Assembly: GCA_963210315.1 (NCBI GenBank)
Contig: OY723301.1
Location: 1,736,001-1,800,000 of the forward strand
Reading direction: 5' to 3'
Source of the DNA: Rhynchopus euleeides
Taxonomy: Eukaryota; Euglenozoa; Diplonemea; Diplonemida; Diplonemidae
Length of the DNA: 64,000 nucleotides
Position 1 is the stretch's first letter, and each line of letters begins with the position of its first letter. The notes beneath the pieces are model-generated. The model was not told the origin of the DNA. It searched no databases and saw only the letters and a program-made list of their open reading frames with translations. This document shows, piece after piece, positions 11,912 to 20,830 of the stretch. A program made the translations under genes and the position numbers.

Positions 11912-14659
11912 ATGAGGGCGTGTGTTGCAGCAGCGCTCTGCCTCGCCGTGGGGTGGGGGCGTGCTGCGCCTGTGGAGCGCGAGGCGGAGGTGCAGGGCGG
12001 TGGGCTGGACGCGATGTACCTGTGGGAGGGGTGCGACGTGCCGTACATGGTGGACACCAACGAGTTCCTTCAGGACGGGGACTCGCGCCTCACACGCGCC
12101 TTCCAGATGTGGCGTGACGAGCTGCCCGGGATGCGGTTCCGCAAGGCACAGAGCACCGACACGAGCTACCTCAAGTTCGTCGGCACAAGCGGAGGTGGTG
12201 GGTCCTCCCCGCTCGGGCGGCAGCACAACATGCCCAACACGGTGACGATCGGGGCGGACTGCGGGGTCGGCTGCACCGCACATGAGATTGGACATTCACT
12301 TGGGCTGAACCACGAACAGTGCCGTTCCGACCGTGACTCCTTCGTGACGGTGGTGGACAGCAGGGTCTTTTCGGGGTCGAAGCACAACTTCCACAAGTAC
12401 TCGCTGGCGGAGGGACAGGACCTGCTGCCGTACGACTACGACTCGCTGATGCACTACGAGCCTTACGCATTCACCACGAACAAGAAGAAGACGATCCTGT
12501 CGCCACGCCGCATCGGGCAGCGCTTCAAGCCCAGCAAGCGTGACGGTGAGGCGATCCGGTTTATGTACAACAACTGCCAGAAGCCTGCTGCACCGAAGTG
12601 TGTTGCGAGTGTGGAGACGGGGACACGCATTGCACACCGGAAGTACTTCCAGGTCACCTTTGTCGCCATCTCCGGGTCGTCTGTGGGTGTGACGGGGATC
12701 AGCGCGCTGTCGGCACGCGGGACGGGCTGGCTGCAGGCAGGGCTGCCCGATGGGGCGTACCTGACACCGTCGGAACACGGCGGGAACGGGCACTACCACT
12801 CGGCGGGTGCGGTGCAGTGGGTCACGCCCTACGTCACTGCGGAGACACGCTACCGTCTGGCAGTCAAGTTCCAGGACGCACAGCAGCGGGCTGCCACGTG
12901 CGAGGTGGAGGTGGTGGTGGTGCCGACAAGCGCTGTGTGCTTCGGGAAGGCTGCAGAGTACCCGGGCGTGTGTGGGGGGAACGGGCGGTGCACGGGTGCA
13001 CCACACGCCCCGTGCCAGTGCTACAACGGGCGTGCCGGTGCGGAGTGCGAGGGCTACGCGTACTGCACACGCAACTACGGGTTCGACTTCGAGGACGACA
13101 CCGCCTTCGCGGAGGGGATGACGTGGCGTTTCGGGGCTGCCTTCACCACGGCACGTGCACTCAGCGGGAGGCGTTCTCTGGAGGTGCGTGGGCAGGCGAC
13201 GATGGAGCCTTGGGACACACAGTACAGGCCGACACGCGTGCGCTTCTCGTCGGCTGCCCCACAGCGCAAGGGTGCGCTGAACTTCATCATCTACTCATTC
13301 ACATCTGGGAACTGCGTTGAGATGGCGTACGACCACACAACTGGACAGGTGAAGGCCAACTACAAGCCACTGCTGCAGCGCATGGAGCACCTGCGTTGGT
13401 ACTCGTTCGACCTGGCGCTGGACTGGGGTGCGAAGACTGTGCGGTGGATGGTCGACGGGCAGGAGGTGCTGCAGACAGCGCTCGGCTGCGACTACATGGA
13501 GGCCATTCGTTTTGACACGTCGCCTGTGCACAACAAGCGTATCGGGGCACAGGACACACCGCTGTACCTGGACGACGTGTCGTTCGACTGCTACGGGTCT
13601 GGGATCCCGGCACCCAGCCCTGTTGTTGGCAGCACACCGACCCCCGTGCACGTGCCGTCCGCACCTCCGACACCCATCCCTGTGTCGGCCGGGCACTACT
13701 GCCAGGGCAACTACCGTGGTGTGTACGGCCCGCAGTCCGGCACGCTGACGTATGCTGGTGATGCGAGCGGGCTGCAGTGCTGGCACCTGGTGTGCCCCGG
13801 TGGGCAGATGTACCTGAGGTGGAAGGGCGTGTCGCTGCGGTCGCAGCTGTCGATGACGGACGTCACCGGGAAGGAGACTGTGAGCTGGTCGCCCAGCGAT
13901 GACTGGGTTCGCCGCAGTCTGACCCTGCTGCTGGACTCAGCGGCTGGAAGCAAGTTCAGCGTGTCGTGGAAGTGCAACACGCACGAGGGAGAGACGGGTC
14001 CAGGGCCTGCACCTGTGCCCGTCACCAGGCCACCGCCCTCGAGGGTCTGCAGGGACCTGACGCTTCCTAACGGGCAGGGCTGGCACGAGCTTGGGAACGT
14101 GGTGTACGGCTGCAAGTACTACGAGGAGACTGCGGGTGCGTGCGCTCAGTACGGGAACCACTACCGCCACACACACACCGCAAACGAGGCTTGCTGCGTG
14201 TGTGGTGGTGGGTCCACGAGGCAGACCCCAAAGCCCGCCCCTGTGCCTGCACCTGCACCTGCACCTGTTCCTCAGCCCGCACAGTGCACAGACATGCAGA
14301 CGGGCGGGAAGGCGTGGCACCACCAGGGCCACTCGTACTACACGTGTGAGTGGTATGCGTCCGACAAGTCGCGCTGCGCACGGTACGGCACCCACTACCG
14401 CAACCGCTACGTCGCGAACGAGGCGTGCTGCGTGTGTGGCGGTGGGTCGACAGCTGCTGGTGTGACCGCCCCGTCCCCTCCGACACAGTGCACAGACCGG
14501 CAGACGGGCGGGAAGGCGTGGCACCACCAGGGCCACTCGTATTACACGTGTGAGTGGTATGCGTCCGACAGGTCGCGCTGCACACGGTACGGGACACACT
14601 ACCGCAACCGCTACGTTGCAAACGAGGCGTGCTGCGTGTGTGGTGGTGGGGACAAATAG
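11912..14659 (+). CDS. Secreted astacin-like metalloprotease, copy 1
   Basis: 915 aa, single open frame. A signal peptide (about residues 1-19) is followed by an astacin catalytic domain with the zinc motif HEIGHSLGLNHE (residues 124-135) and the Met-turn SLMHY (178-182). Next come an EGF-like Cys cluster from C343, a LamG/concanavalin-like module (about 385-565, ending YLDDVSFDC), a CUB-like module (about 590-690), and three Cys-rich repeats starting near C713, C792 and C860. Each repeat ends in ACCVCGGG, and repeats 2 and 3 are nearly identical. Pro-Ala linkers separate the modules. It should cleave extracellular or cell-surface protein; the substrate is unknown. No propeptide Cys switch is obvious. 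The ATG lies 13 nt after a CGCAG. Confidence 0.9.
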   Translation: MRACVAAALCLAVGWGRAAPVEREAEVQGGGLDAMYLWEGCDVPYMVDTNEFLQDGDSRLTRAFQMWRDELPGMRFRKAQSTDTSYLKFVGTSGGGGSSPLGRQHNMPNTVTIGADCGVGCTAHEIGHSLGLNHEQCRSDRDSFVTVVDSRVFSGSKHNFHKYSLAEGQDLLPYDYDSLMHYEPYAFTTNKKKTILSPRRIGQRFKPSKRDGEAIRFMYNNCQKPAAPKCVASVETGTRIAHRKYFQVTFVAISGSSVGVTGISALSARGTGWLQAGLPDGAYLTPSEHGGNGHYHSAGAVQWVTPYVTAETRYRLAVKFQDAQQRAATCEVEVVVVPTSAVCFGKAAEYPGVCGGNGRCTGAPHAPCQCYNGRAGAECEGYAYCTRNYGFDFEDDTAFAEGMTWRFGAAFTTARALSGRRSLEVRGQATMEPWDTQYRPTRVRFSSAAPQRKGALNFIIYSFTSGNCVEMAYDHTTGQVKANYKPLLQRMEHLRWYSFDLALDWGAKTVRWMVDGQEVLQTALGCDYMEAIRFDTSPVHNKRIGAQDTPLYLDDVSFDCYGSGIPAPSPVVGSTPTPVHVPSAPPTPIPVSAGHYCQGNYRGVYGPQSGTLTYAGDASGLQCWHLVCPGGQMYLRWKGVSLRSQLSMTDVTGKETVSWSPSDDWVRRSLTLLLDSAAGSKFSVSWKCNTHEGETGPGPAPVPVTRPPPSRVCRDLTLPNGQGWHELGNVVYGCKYYEETAGACAQYGNHYRHTHTANEACCVCGGGSTRQTPKPAPVPAPAPAPVPQPAQCTDMQTGGKAWHHQGHSYYTCEWYASDKSRCARYGTHYRNRYVANEACCVCGGGSTAAGVTAPSPPTQCTDRQTGGKAWHHQGHSYYTCEWYASDRSRCTRYGTHYRNRYVANEACCVCGGGDK

Positions 14660-16359
14660 GCACTGCAAGTCGTGCCACATCCCAACACGCCTGCGCCTGC
14701 TGGTGGCATGCACTGGGTGTGAGTATGCCACGTCAGGCCGAATGCGGTTGCGTCGCTTTATACCATCCTTCTCTTTGATCCACTGTCCACTCCTGCATTC
14801 TTGCCGTATATCTGCAGCGCCTGTCACGGCGTTGCTGTTGCTCTTGTTGTTGTTGTTGTTGTTGTTTCCTCAGACTGCTGCTGAGAGCTGAGGGTGGTGT
14901 GGATGCACCCAGAATGGTTGTGACGAGGGTGTGTTTGCACTGCAAGCATAATAAAACGCACTTGTCTGCTGTGTGTTCTGATTCCCGCTGCTGGTGCGGA
15001 TGGTTCTCTGTGGCTTGCCACACACTTACGTACCAGTTACGCTATGAAGGAGCGTTCACTGTGGACTGCATAACTGCCACGCCCCTTTCCTTCCTCGTAT
15101 CAACACAGACACACAGGTGCAGTGTCTGCGGCGCTTCAATTTGTTTGTGCAAACCGATGCACGGTTCTATTCTTGCTGTTGTTTGCTTCATATTCTTCCA
15201 CAGACGTGTTCCATTTGAAGAGTCATCTGAAGGGGATGGCGGCTTTACTTCGGAGTGAGGCTGGGACCATGCCGTGTCTGCAACAAACGGACGTGTGCTG
15301 CCGTATTGCGGACACGCATGACCTTCTTCTCACCACGGAAGCCTTCGTGCGTAAACATGCATCATTCCGATGTGGCCATCCCCAGCACCACCGTGCCTCA
15401 GCCTCAGCCTCGGCGAGGCGTTGCAGGCGCCTCTGTCTTTAATTTTATGAGTTGTTTCGCTATATCTTCAGTTGCGTGTGCCTGCCCGTGCCACCCTCCG
15501 CATTTCCTCTTGCCGCTTTGCACCGTGCGTGCACCGTGCCCTGGTGGCAGGTGGCGGCAAGGGCGAGGGGGGTGCTGCGGGCAGCCACACCACAACCACA
15601 CCTCTGCACGGATGTGTGTGTCTCTTGTCCTCGTTTGTTGTCTTTCGAACATCCCATGTGCCCCCGAGTGGTGAGAGTGCCCTGTGCAGTACAGTGAAGT
15701 GAAGTAGTGCTGTGCGCTGTGCTGTCACTGTCCTGCGGGCTTTGAGTGTTGTGTGCTGTCAACGGGCCCAGAAACAAGGAACTTGCCACGGTGCACCTTG
15801 TGCCGTGGTGTTGGAAACCGTGTGGATATAGTGAGCGCAGGCAGCAGGGTGTGTGTGTGTGTGTGGCTGGGCCGTGTGGAGCAGCCCCGCCCTGAGGCGG
15901 TGTGCGTGTCCACAGCCTGCCACCCTCCTGCACACCCCCAGCTCCTTGCCTGCTGCTCGCGTCTCGCGTCTCACATCTCGCACAGACCAGCGTTTTGGCT
16001 GTTCTGTGCGCCCTCTCTCTCAGTGGCGTGTCTCGTCAGTGTGACCGTGTGCCTGTGCCTGGCTGTGTCGGTGGTGTGTGCCCTCGCTGATCCCGTTGGA
16101 GTCGCACGAGAGTGGCACTGCCCGCCCGCCATCTGCTGCCTGGGGTGTGTGCGGCGATGGCGCTTGCGGAGCTGTGTGTCTGCGGCTGGGTGGTGTGGAA
16201 GTGATGCTGCTGCAGGTCCCCTATTCCCCAAACCACCCCCCCACCATAATCCCGCTCTTCTGTTGCTGTTCCTGCAGTGCACATTGGTGTGTCAGTCTGT
16301 GTCATTGTGCCAGGAACACCACGGTCACCACCCCATGCAGGTTTCATCCCGAACTTGAA
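14660..16359. other. Spacer between protease and histone H3, copy 1
   Basis: No gene seen. It contains a TTG microsatellite near 14835-14865, a (GT)n run near 15850, and at about 15020-15150 the ~130-bp stretch missing from the second copy. Despite having no visible gene, it is nearly identical in both copies. Confidence 0.6.
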
Positions 16360-16803
16360 ATGCCTCGCTCGCAGAAGTCGCAGGGGACGCAGGGGAAAGA
16401 CGGGAAGAAGAGGAAGGCGCCCGTGAAGCTGAACTACCGCCCGTCCGGGCGTGACGCGGACGGGAAGAGGAAGCCTGTGAAGCCGACGAAGAAGGGTGAG
16501 ACGCCCAAGAAGATCCGCTTCCACGCCGGTACGGTGGCCCTGCGTGAGATCAAGCAGTTGCAGAAGGGGACGCAGCTGCTGATCCAGAAGGCACCCTTCC
16601 AGCGCCTTGTGCGTGAGGTGATGTCGAAGCACAAGCACGAGCTGCGTTTCCGTGCGTCTGCGCTGGAGGCGATGCAGGAGGCGAGCGAGCAGTACCTGAT
16701 CGGGGTGTTCGAGGGTGCAGTGATCCTGCAGCTGCACAGGAAGAAGAAGACGCTGGTGCAGAAGGACCTGCACTACACCATCCGCATCCGTGGTGACCTG
16801 TGA
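16360..16803 (+). CDS. H3: Divergent histone H3, copy 1
   Basis: 147 aa against the usual 135. The fold region is clear: GTVALREIKQLQKGT (57-71), then QKAPFQRLVREV (76-87), ending IRIRGDL, parallel to canonical KDIQLARRIRGERA. The tail of about 55 residues is Lys/Arg-rich but does not align with the ARTKQTARKS start, so the usual K4/K9/K27 contexts are not recognisable. The first ATG before the conserved tail is used; longer in-frame extensions upstream are spacer sequence. The protein is identical to copy 2. Role: nucleosome core with H4. Confidence 0.93.
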   Translation: MPRSQKSQGTQGKDGKKRKAPVKLNYRPSGRDADGKRKPVKPTKKGETPKKIRFHAGTVALREIKQLQKGTQLLIQKAPFQRLVREVMSKHKHELRFRASALEAMQEASEQYLIGVFEGAVILQLHRKKKTLVQKDLHYTIRIRGDL

Positions 16804-17297
16804 GGAAGGTGTGGCTCTTGCCATGACATGTTTGCCTTCCTGCCTGCCTGCCTCACTCACTGTCTGACTGGCTGGCTGACGGTGTGACTGTCTGTCATGA
16901 ACTCAAGTGCAGTGCATTGCAGTGCGGTGCAGTGTTGCCTTTTGTTGTTGTTGTGGTGTGTTGTGCTAGCTTCTGAGTACCTTGCCGCCTGTCTGTGTCG
17001 TGCACGCTGGCTGCAAGGGGCAGAGATACCTGCCATTCGGAATGCAGAGATGACGATTTCACAGCTGTCCCATCCCTCGCCCCTAATCCCGTCTGTTGTC
17101 ACCGTTCTTGCTGTGGTGTATGTTGTGCCGGTGTGTGTGTTCCCGGCTTGAGCTACTGGCTTTGAGTACCACCTGTGTCTTCAATTCAACTCGTGTCTGA
17201 GTTTACGAGCGAACCACTTGCACAGACCGCCACCACACACAACCCAAACCCGAACACCAACCCAAAGTTAAAGTCAAAGACAAACACAGCCAACACC
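16804..17297. other. H3-H4 spacer, copy 1
   Basis: No gene seen. It ends in an A/C-rich leader before the H4 start codon. Confidence 0.6.
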
Positions 17298-17636
17298 ATG
17301 CCCGCCAAGTCGACCGGGAAGTCCGTTGCGGCGAAGGGTAAGACGGAGAAGAAGACGGCGAGCTCGAAGCGGAAGGGTGCCAAGTCTGCTGCCAACCAGC
17401 GTGGGATCACGAAGGGCAGCATCCGTCGTCTGGCACGCCGTGGTGGGTGCAAGCGTCTGGCGAGCAGCGTGTACGACGAGGCGCGCAACATCCTGCGCAC
17501 CTTCGTGGAGCAGGTGATGAAGGACACGCACGCGCTGATGGAGGTGCGTGAGAAGGCGCCTGCGAAGACGGTGCGTGTGGAGCACATCCTGTACGCCCTG
17601 AAGAAGCGTGGCCGCACCCTGTACATCGCCAAGTAA
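17298..17636 (+). CDS. H4: Divergent histone H4, copy 1
   Basis: 112 aa against the usual 102. RGITKGSIRRLARRGGCKRL (35-54) and LKKRGRTLYIAK at the end identify H4. The N-tail is rich in Lys/Ser/Ala and lacks the [17 protein letters not shown] pattern. The usual GGVKR is GGCKR, placing a Cys near the start of the second helix region. Protein identical to copy 2. It pairs with H3 to form the nucleosome tetramer. Confidence 0.93.
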   Translation: MPAKSTGKSVAAKGKTEKKTASSKRKGAKSAANQRGITKGSIRRLARRGGCKRLASSVYDEARNILRTFVEQVMKDTHALMEVREKAPAKTVRVEHILYALKKRGRTLYIAK

Positions 17637-18030
17637 GCCGCAGGTTCCCTTTGTTGACTTGTGTTTTGGGTTTTGTGTTTTGCCTTTGCCTTTGCTCTTC
17701 CTGTTGTTGTTTTGCTGTTTCGTTCCGAGCAAGCTGCCTTCAAGCTGTGTCCCAGAGCACAGCGGCGTGACTACACGCCAGCAGTGCGGCTGCTCCCTTG
17801 CTGCAGTGGTCTTCTGAGGTGTGTTGGCCACACACAGGTGACGGTGTCCTCCTCCTCCTCCCTCCTTCACACATCTAATCACGCACTCTGCTGCCGCGCC
17901 GTGCCTCTGTTGCTGCTTTGGTGTCTTTGTGTGTTGATTGCTGTCTGTGCGGATGCAGGTGCTGCCACACTGCCGACACACCACCACTACCCCAGATTGC
18001 CACCACAACCCACAACACAACACACTCACA
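17637..18030. other. H4-H2A spacer, copy 1
   Basis: No gene seen. T/G-rich then A/C-rich; the last ~40 bases are an A/C-rich leader to the H2A ATG. Confidence 0.6.
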
Positions 18031-18594
18031 ATGGCACCTGCCAAGGGCGCAAAGAGGGCGACGCCTGTGTCGCTGACGAAGATGGCGAAGCTGAAGCTGC
18101 CTGTGTCGCGTATCGGGAAGTCGCTGAAGAAGGGGCGCTACACGAAGAAGGTGAGCCCGACTGCCGCTGTGTTCCTGACGGCCGTGATCGAGTACTGCAC
18201 GTCGGAGCTGCTGAAGCTGTCTGGTGAGGCGGCAAAGGTGACGGCGAAGAAGATGCGGATCAACAAGAAGGGGGAGAGCCACGAGGTGACGGGGAAGACG
18301 ACGCAGCACCAGATCCGCCCGCGCCACATCACCCTCGCCGTGTCGGAGGACGACGACCTGGGCAAGCTGCTGTCGCACGTGACGATTGCCGGCGGCGGTG
18401 TGGCCGGCGGCGTGCACGGGGCGGTGGCAGAGAAGTCGGCGGGGAAGACGAAGCGGAAGTCTGCCGGCAGCAGCGGGGACAAGAAGGCGTCGAAGAAGAA
18501 GTCTAACAAGAAGAAGGACGCGAAGAAGGACACGAAGAAGGGTTCCCCCGCCAAGAAGGGTTCCCCTGCCAAGAAGAGCTCCCCGAGGAAGTAA
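18031..18594 (+). CDS. H2A: Divergent histone H2A with L2 insertion and Lys-rich SPAKK tail, copy 1
   Basis: 187 aa, much longer than the usual ~130. LKLPVSRIGKSLKKGRYTKK (21-40) and KLLSHVTIAGGGV (112-124) mark the H2A fold. Between GEAA (65-68) and PRHI (97-100) there are 28 residues where canonical H2A has 9, so about 19 extra Lys-rich residues sit in the DNA-contacting L2 loop. The C-terminal ~50 residues are almost all Lys, Ser, Ala and Asp and end with two GSPAKK repeats and SSPRK, similar to minor-groove-binding SPKK motifs of H1 and some plant H2As. It differs from copy 2 at a few residues, mostly in the insertion. Confidence 0.9.
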   Translation: MAPAKGAKRATPVSLTKMAKLKLPVSRIGKSLKKGRYTKKVSPTAAVFLTAVIEYCTSELLKLSGEAAKVTAKKMRINKKGESHEVTGKTTQHQIRPRHITLAVSEDDDLGKLLSHVTIAGGGVAGGVHGAVAEKSAGKTKRKSAGSSGDKKASKKKSNKKKDAKKDTKKGSPAKKGSPAKKSSPRK

Positions 18595-18914
18595 GCACGG
18601 CGACGTCCACCCGGCTGATCCCGTGTCTGTGCCTTTGTGCAGTTGGTTGTGTTTGTTGATGTTTGCTGTTTGATGTTCCTAGCCCAGGCACCGCCCCACC
18701 AGTGGGCACCGCCATGAGGGCGGCGTGAATGCGCGCCAAGCTGTTGCTGTTGTTGAGAGCACGACACACCCCCTCCCCCCGCCCCCACTGTGCCCTGTGC
18801 ACACTCCCCACACCCCCATCCCTTTGTCAACCCACACCCTCCTTGGTCATGCCTTTGTCTTTCGAACTGCATCACACACACACCCTGCTCTGCCTCCACG
18901 ACACACACACCCGC

Positions 18915-19020
18915 CGATGATTATACAACTTGGCATTTGGATTGAAGCGGGGACACGTCCACGCTGCGGATACCAAACAACACTACCTTAACATACCTGA
19001 TGAGGCAACACACACGTGCT
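18915..19020 (+). repeat. Boundary module of the duplicated unit
   Basis: About 100 bp starting GATGATTATACAACTTGGCA. It recurs at 22632-22715 (just upstream of copy 2) and 29741-29845 (end of copy 2). Confidence 0.85.
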
Positions 19021-19104
19021 CTGCAAGCTCCCGCCGCGCTGTGATGCATCCCTTTGTCTTTCCCACTGCAACACAACACACCCGCCAATGATTATACACC
19101 TCGG

Positions 19105-19215
19105 GGGGCCTCGCTACCAGTCACAGCTCGTCAGTCAGTTAGCGGAGGTGGGGCTGCTGCTCACTTTTTCTCTTACTCATCACCGATCCAATCTGGTCGC
19201 TCGTAGGCTCCCCCT
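19105..19215 (+). mobile_element. Second copy of the small MITE-like element
   Basis: Shares CCTCGCTACCA and CAGCTCGTCAGTCAGT with 603-697 and ends in a degenerate inverted copy (TGGTCGCTCGTAGGC). Diverged; no target duplication is obvious. Confidence 0.5.
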
Positions 19216-19548
19216 GAACCGGAGACACATTATGTTACCTACCTTCACCAACCCTGCCACACCTCTGATACCCTCCGTTCCCTGTTCGACACCTGCAAAA
19301 CCACTCAACTGCCTGACACGCCTCGCCGCCCACACAGGCACACATACACACAAAGCTGCTGCAACGCCTTCTCTCTCCATCCCACCCCTCCCACCCTGTG
19401 CCGTTGTCCCTGCCGGACTCTACCCGCCACCCCTCGATTCGAGCAGCTCTCCCGCAGGAGCTCCCCCTGCATAACCTGTCTCCATATCGAGCAAAGCGGC
19501 AGTCGGCAGTCGAAGCTGCCCGCTATACATCATAGTTTGTGCTCTGAG

Positions 19549-19615
19549 CCAACCTCTCTCTCTCTCTCCATCTCTCTCTCGCCCCCCCTCCCCCACACAT
19601 CCCGCTTCCCTCCAG
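19549..19615 (+). promoter_or_regulatory. Polypyrimidine tract and AG before the asparaginase start
   Basis: About 60 bases of nearly pure C/T ending in CTCCAG, 18 nt before the ATG. This is the form of a 3' splice acceptor, either for spliced-leader addition or for a 5'-UTR intron. Confidence 0.5.
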
Positions 19616-19633
19616 TTTCGCCTAGTCCGCAAC

Positions 19634-20830
19634 ATGCCGGGGGCACACGTGACGGAGAAGCATGGCGCCCTGACGGGGGATGAGATGGGCAACATTTCAA
19701 AGTACTTCCGCCCCCACCAGCAGCGCAAGGTGCTGGTGATCAACACAGGGGGGACCGCCTCTATGAAGCGCGGACCCGATGGGCTCGACACGGTGCCTGG
19801 GTACCTCTCCGAACGGATCAAGAATCTCGAGGAGCTGATGGAGGACGGGATGCCCTCTGTCACAGTCAAGGAGTATGTGCCGCTGATCGACTCCAGCCAC
19901 ATGGAACCCCCGACGTGGATCACCATCGCTGAAGACATCGAGGCCAACTATTATGAATATGACGGGTTTGTTGTCGTGATGGGGACCGACACCATGGCCT
20001 ACGCCTCGTCTGCACTGTCCTTTATGCTTGAGGACCTCAACAAGCCTGTGATCTTCACAGGCTCGCAGATCCCGCTCTGCCAGCCGTACACCGACTGCCG
20101 GAGGAATGTTCTCGTCTCCATCATCCTTGCTGCGAATGGTGACTTCTGTGAGGTGTGCCTCTTCTTCTCCGACTCTCTCCTCCGCGCCAACCGCGCCGTG
20201 AAGGTGAACAGCTTCGGGCTGGATGCCTTCGAATCCCCCAACTGCGAGCCGCTCGCCACCCTGGCGACAGGGATGCGCATTAACGAGGCCCTGAAGCTGC
20301 CCCCCTCGCGCAACAGGTTCCGCGTGCACAAAGAGCTGGCAACAGGGGTCGTCGTCATCAAGCTGATCCCCGGGTTCAGCGACGGGGCCTTGACCCACCT
20401 CCTGCAGACGGGCGGGTCCGACGTGCAGGCCATCGTGCTGGAGGTGTATGGGTCTGGCGGTGCGCCCTACCACAAGCCTGGGCTGTCAGCCCTTGCGAAG
20501 CAGGGGTCGGAGCAGGGGGTGCTGATCGTTGCCCGGTCGCAGTGCCTGACTGGGTCTGTCCTGCCCAACCTGTATGCTGCAAATGCGTCGAGTGTCAACA
20601 CCATTGCATCGGCTGGGGATATGACGACGGAGGCCCTCGTGACAAAGCTGGCCTACCTGTTCTCCAAAATCCAGTGCCCGACCCGGCAGGAGACGTGCCG
20701 CCGTGTGCGGGAGATGCTGTTGGTGGACCTCCGTGGGGAGGTGTCGCACGAGTCGGAGTACAGCAAGTCGATTCTGTCACGTGAGCCGATCAGCAGCATC
20801 ACCTCACGCAACCCCCGCAGCAAGCTCTGA
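19634..20830 (+). CDS. Type I L-asparaginase with C-terminal SKL
   Basis: 398 aa, intronless. It hydrolyses L-asparagine to aspartate and ammonia. Active-site signatures are NTGGTAS (37-43, nucleophile Thr41), the DSS at 86-88, GTDT (117-120), and Lys190 in LLRANRAVK; the context LLRANRAVKVNSFGLDAFESPN matches the AnsA/type I family. Length is slightly above the ~340 aa of bacterial AnsA, with about 30 extra residues at each end. No signal peptide. The last three residues are SKL, a canonical PTS1 peroxisome/glycosome import signal. It sits between the two histone/protease units, same strand. Confidence 0.93.
   Translation: MPGAHVTEKHGALTGDEMGNISKYFRPHQQRKVLVINTGGTASMKRGPDGLDTVPGYLSERIKNLEELMEDGMPSVTVKEYVPLIDSSHMEPPTWITIAEDIEANYYEYDGFVVVMGTDTMAYASSALSFMLEDLNKPVIFTGSQIPLCQPYTDCRRNVLVSIILAANGDFCEVCLFFSDSLLRANRAVKVNSFGLDAFESPNCEPLATLATGMRINEALKLPPSRNRFRVHKELATGVVVIKLIPGFSDGALTHLLQTGGSDVQAIVLEVYGSGGAPYHKPGLSALAKQGSEQGVLIVARSQCLTGSVLPNLYAANASSVNTIASAGDMTTEALVTKLAYLFSKIQCPTRQETCRRVREMLLVDLRGEVSHESEYSKSILSREPISSITSRNPRSKL

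Larger units (their letters stand above)
11808..19035 (+). repeat. Segmental duplication, copy 1 (astacin-H3-H4-H2A unit)
   Basis: This block aligns end to end with 22750-29868 at very high identity, including the spacers. Copy 1 carries about 130 bp near 15020-15150 that is absent from copy 2 at about 25960, while copy 2 has a longer CA repeat at 28785-28810. The unit ends with a ~100-bp module that also sits just upstream of copy 2. Confidence 0.95.
18595..19633. other. Intergenic region between H2A copy 1 and asparaginase
   Basis: Holds the end of the duplicated unit, a MITE-like repeat (19105-19215) and a CT-rich leader. No additional gene; in particular no H2B or H1 frame is visible. 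Confidence 0.5.

Noticed and set aside
16036..16860. Long antisense frames opposite the histone and protease genes
   Set aside because: They mirror G/C-biased codons of the real genes on the + strand, which show clear family signatures.
14660..19633. Search for H2B or H1 in the histone unit
   Set aside because: No frame with an H2B fold signature or a winged-helix H1 was found in either copy; the unit appears to hold only H3, H4 and H2A.
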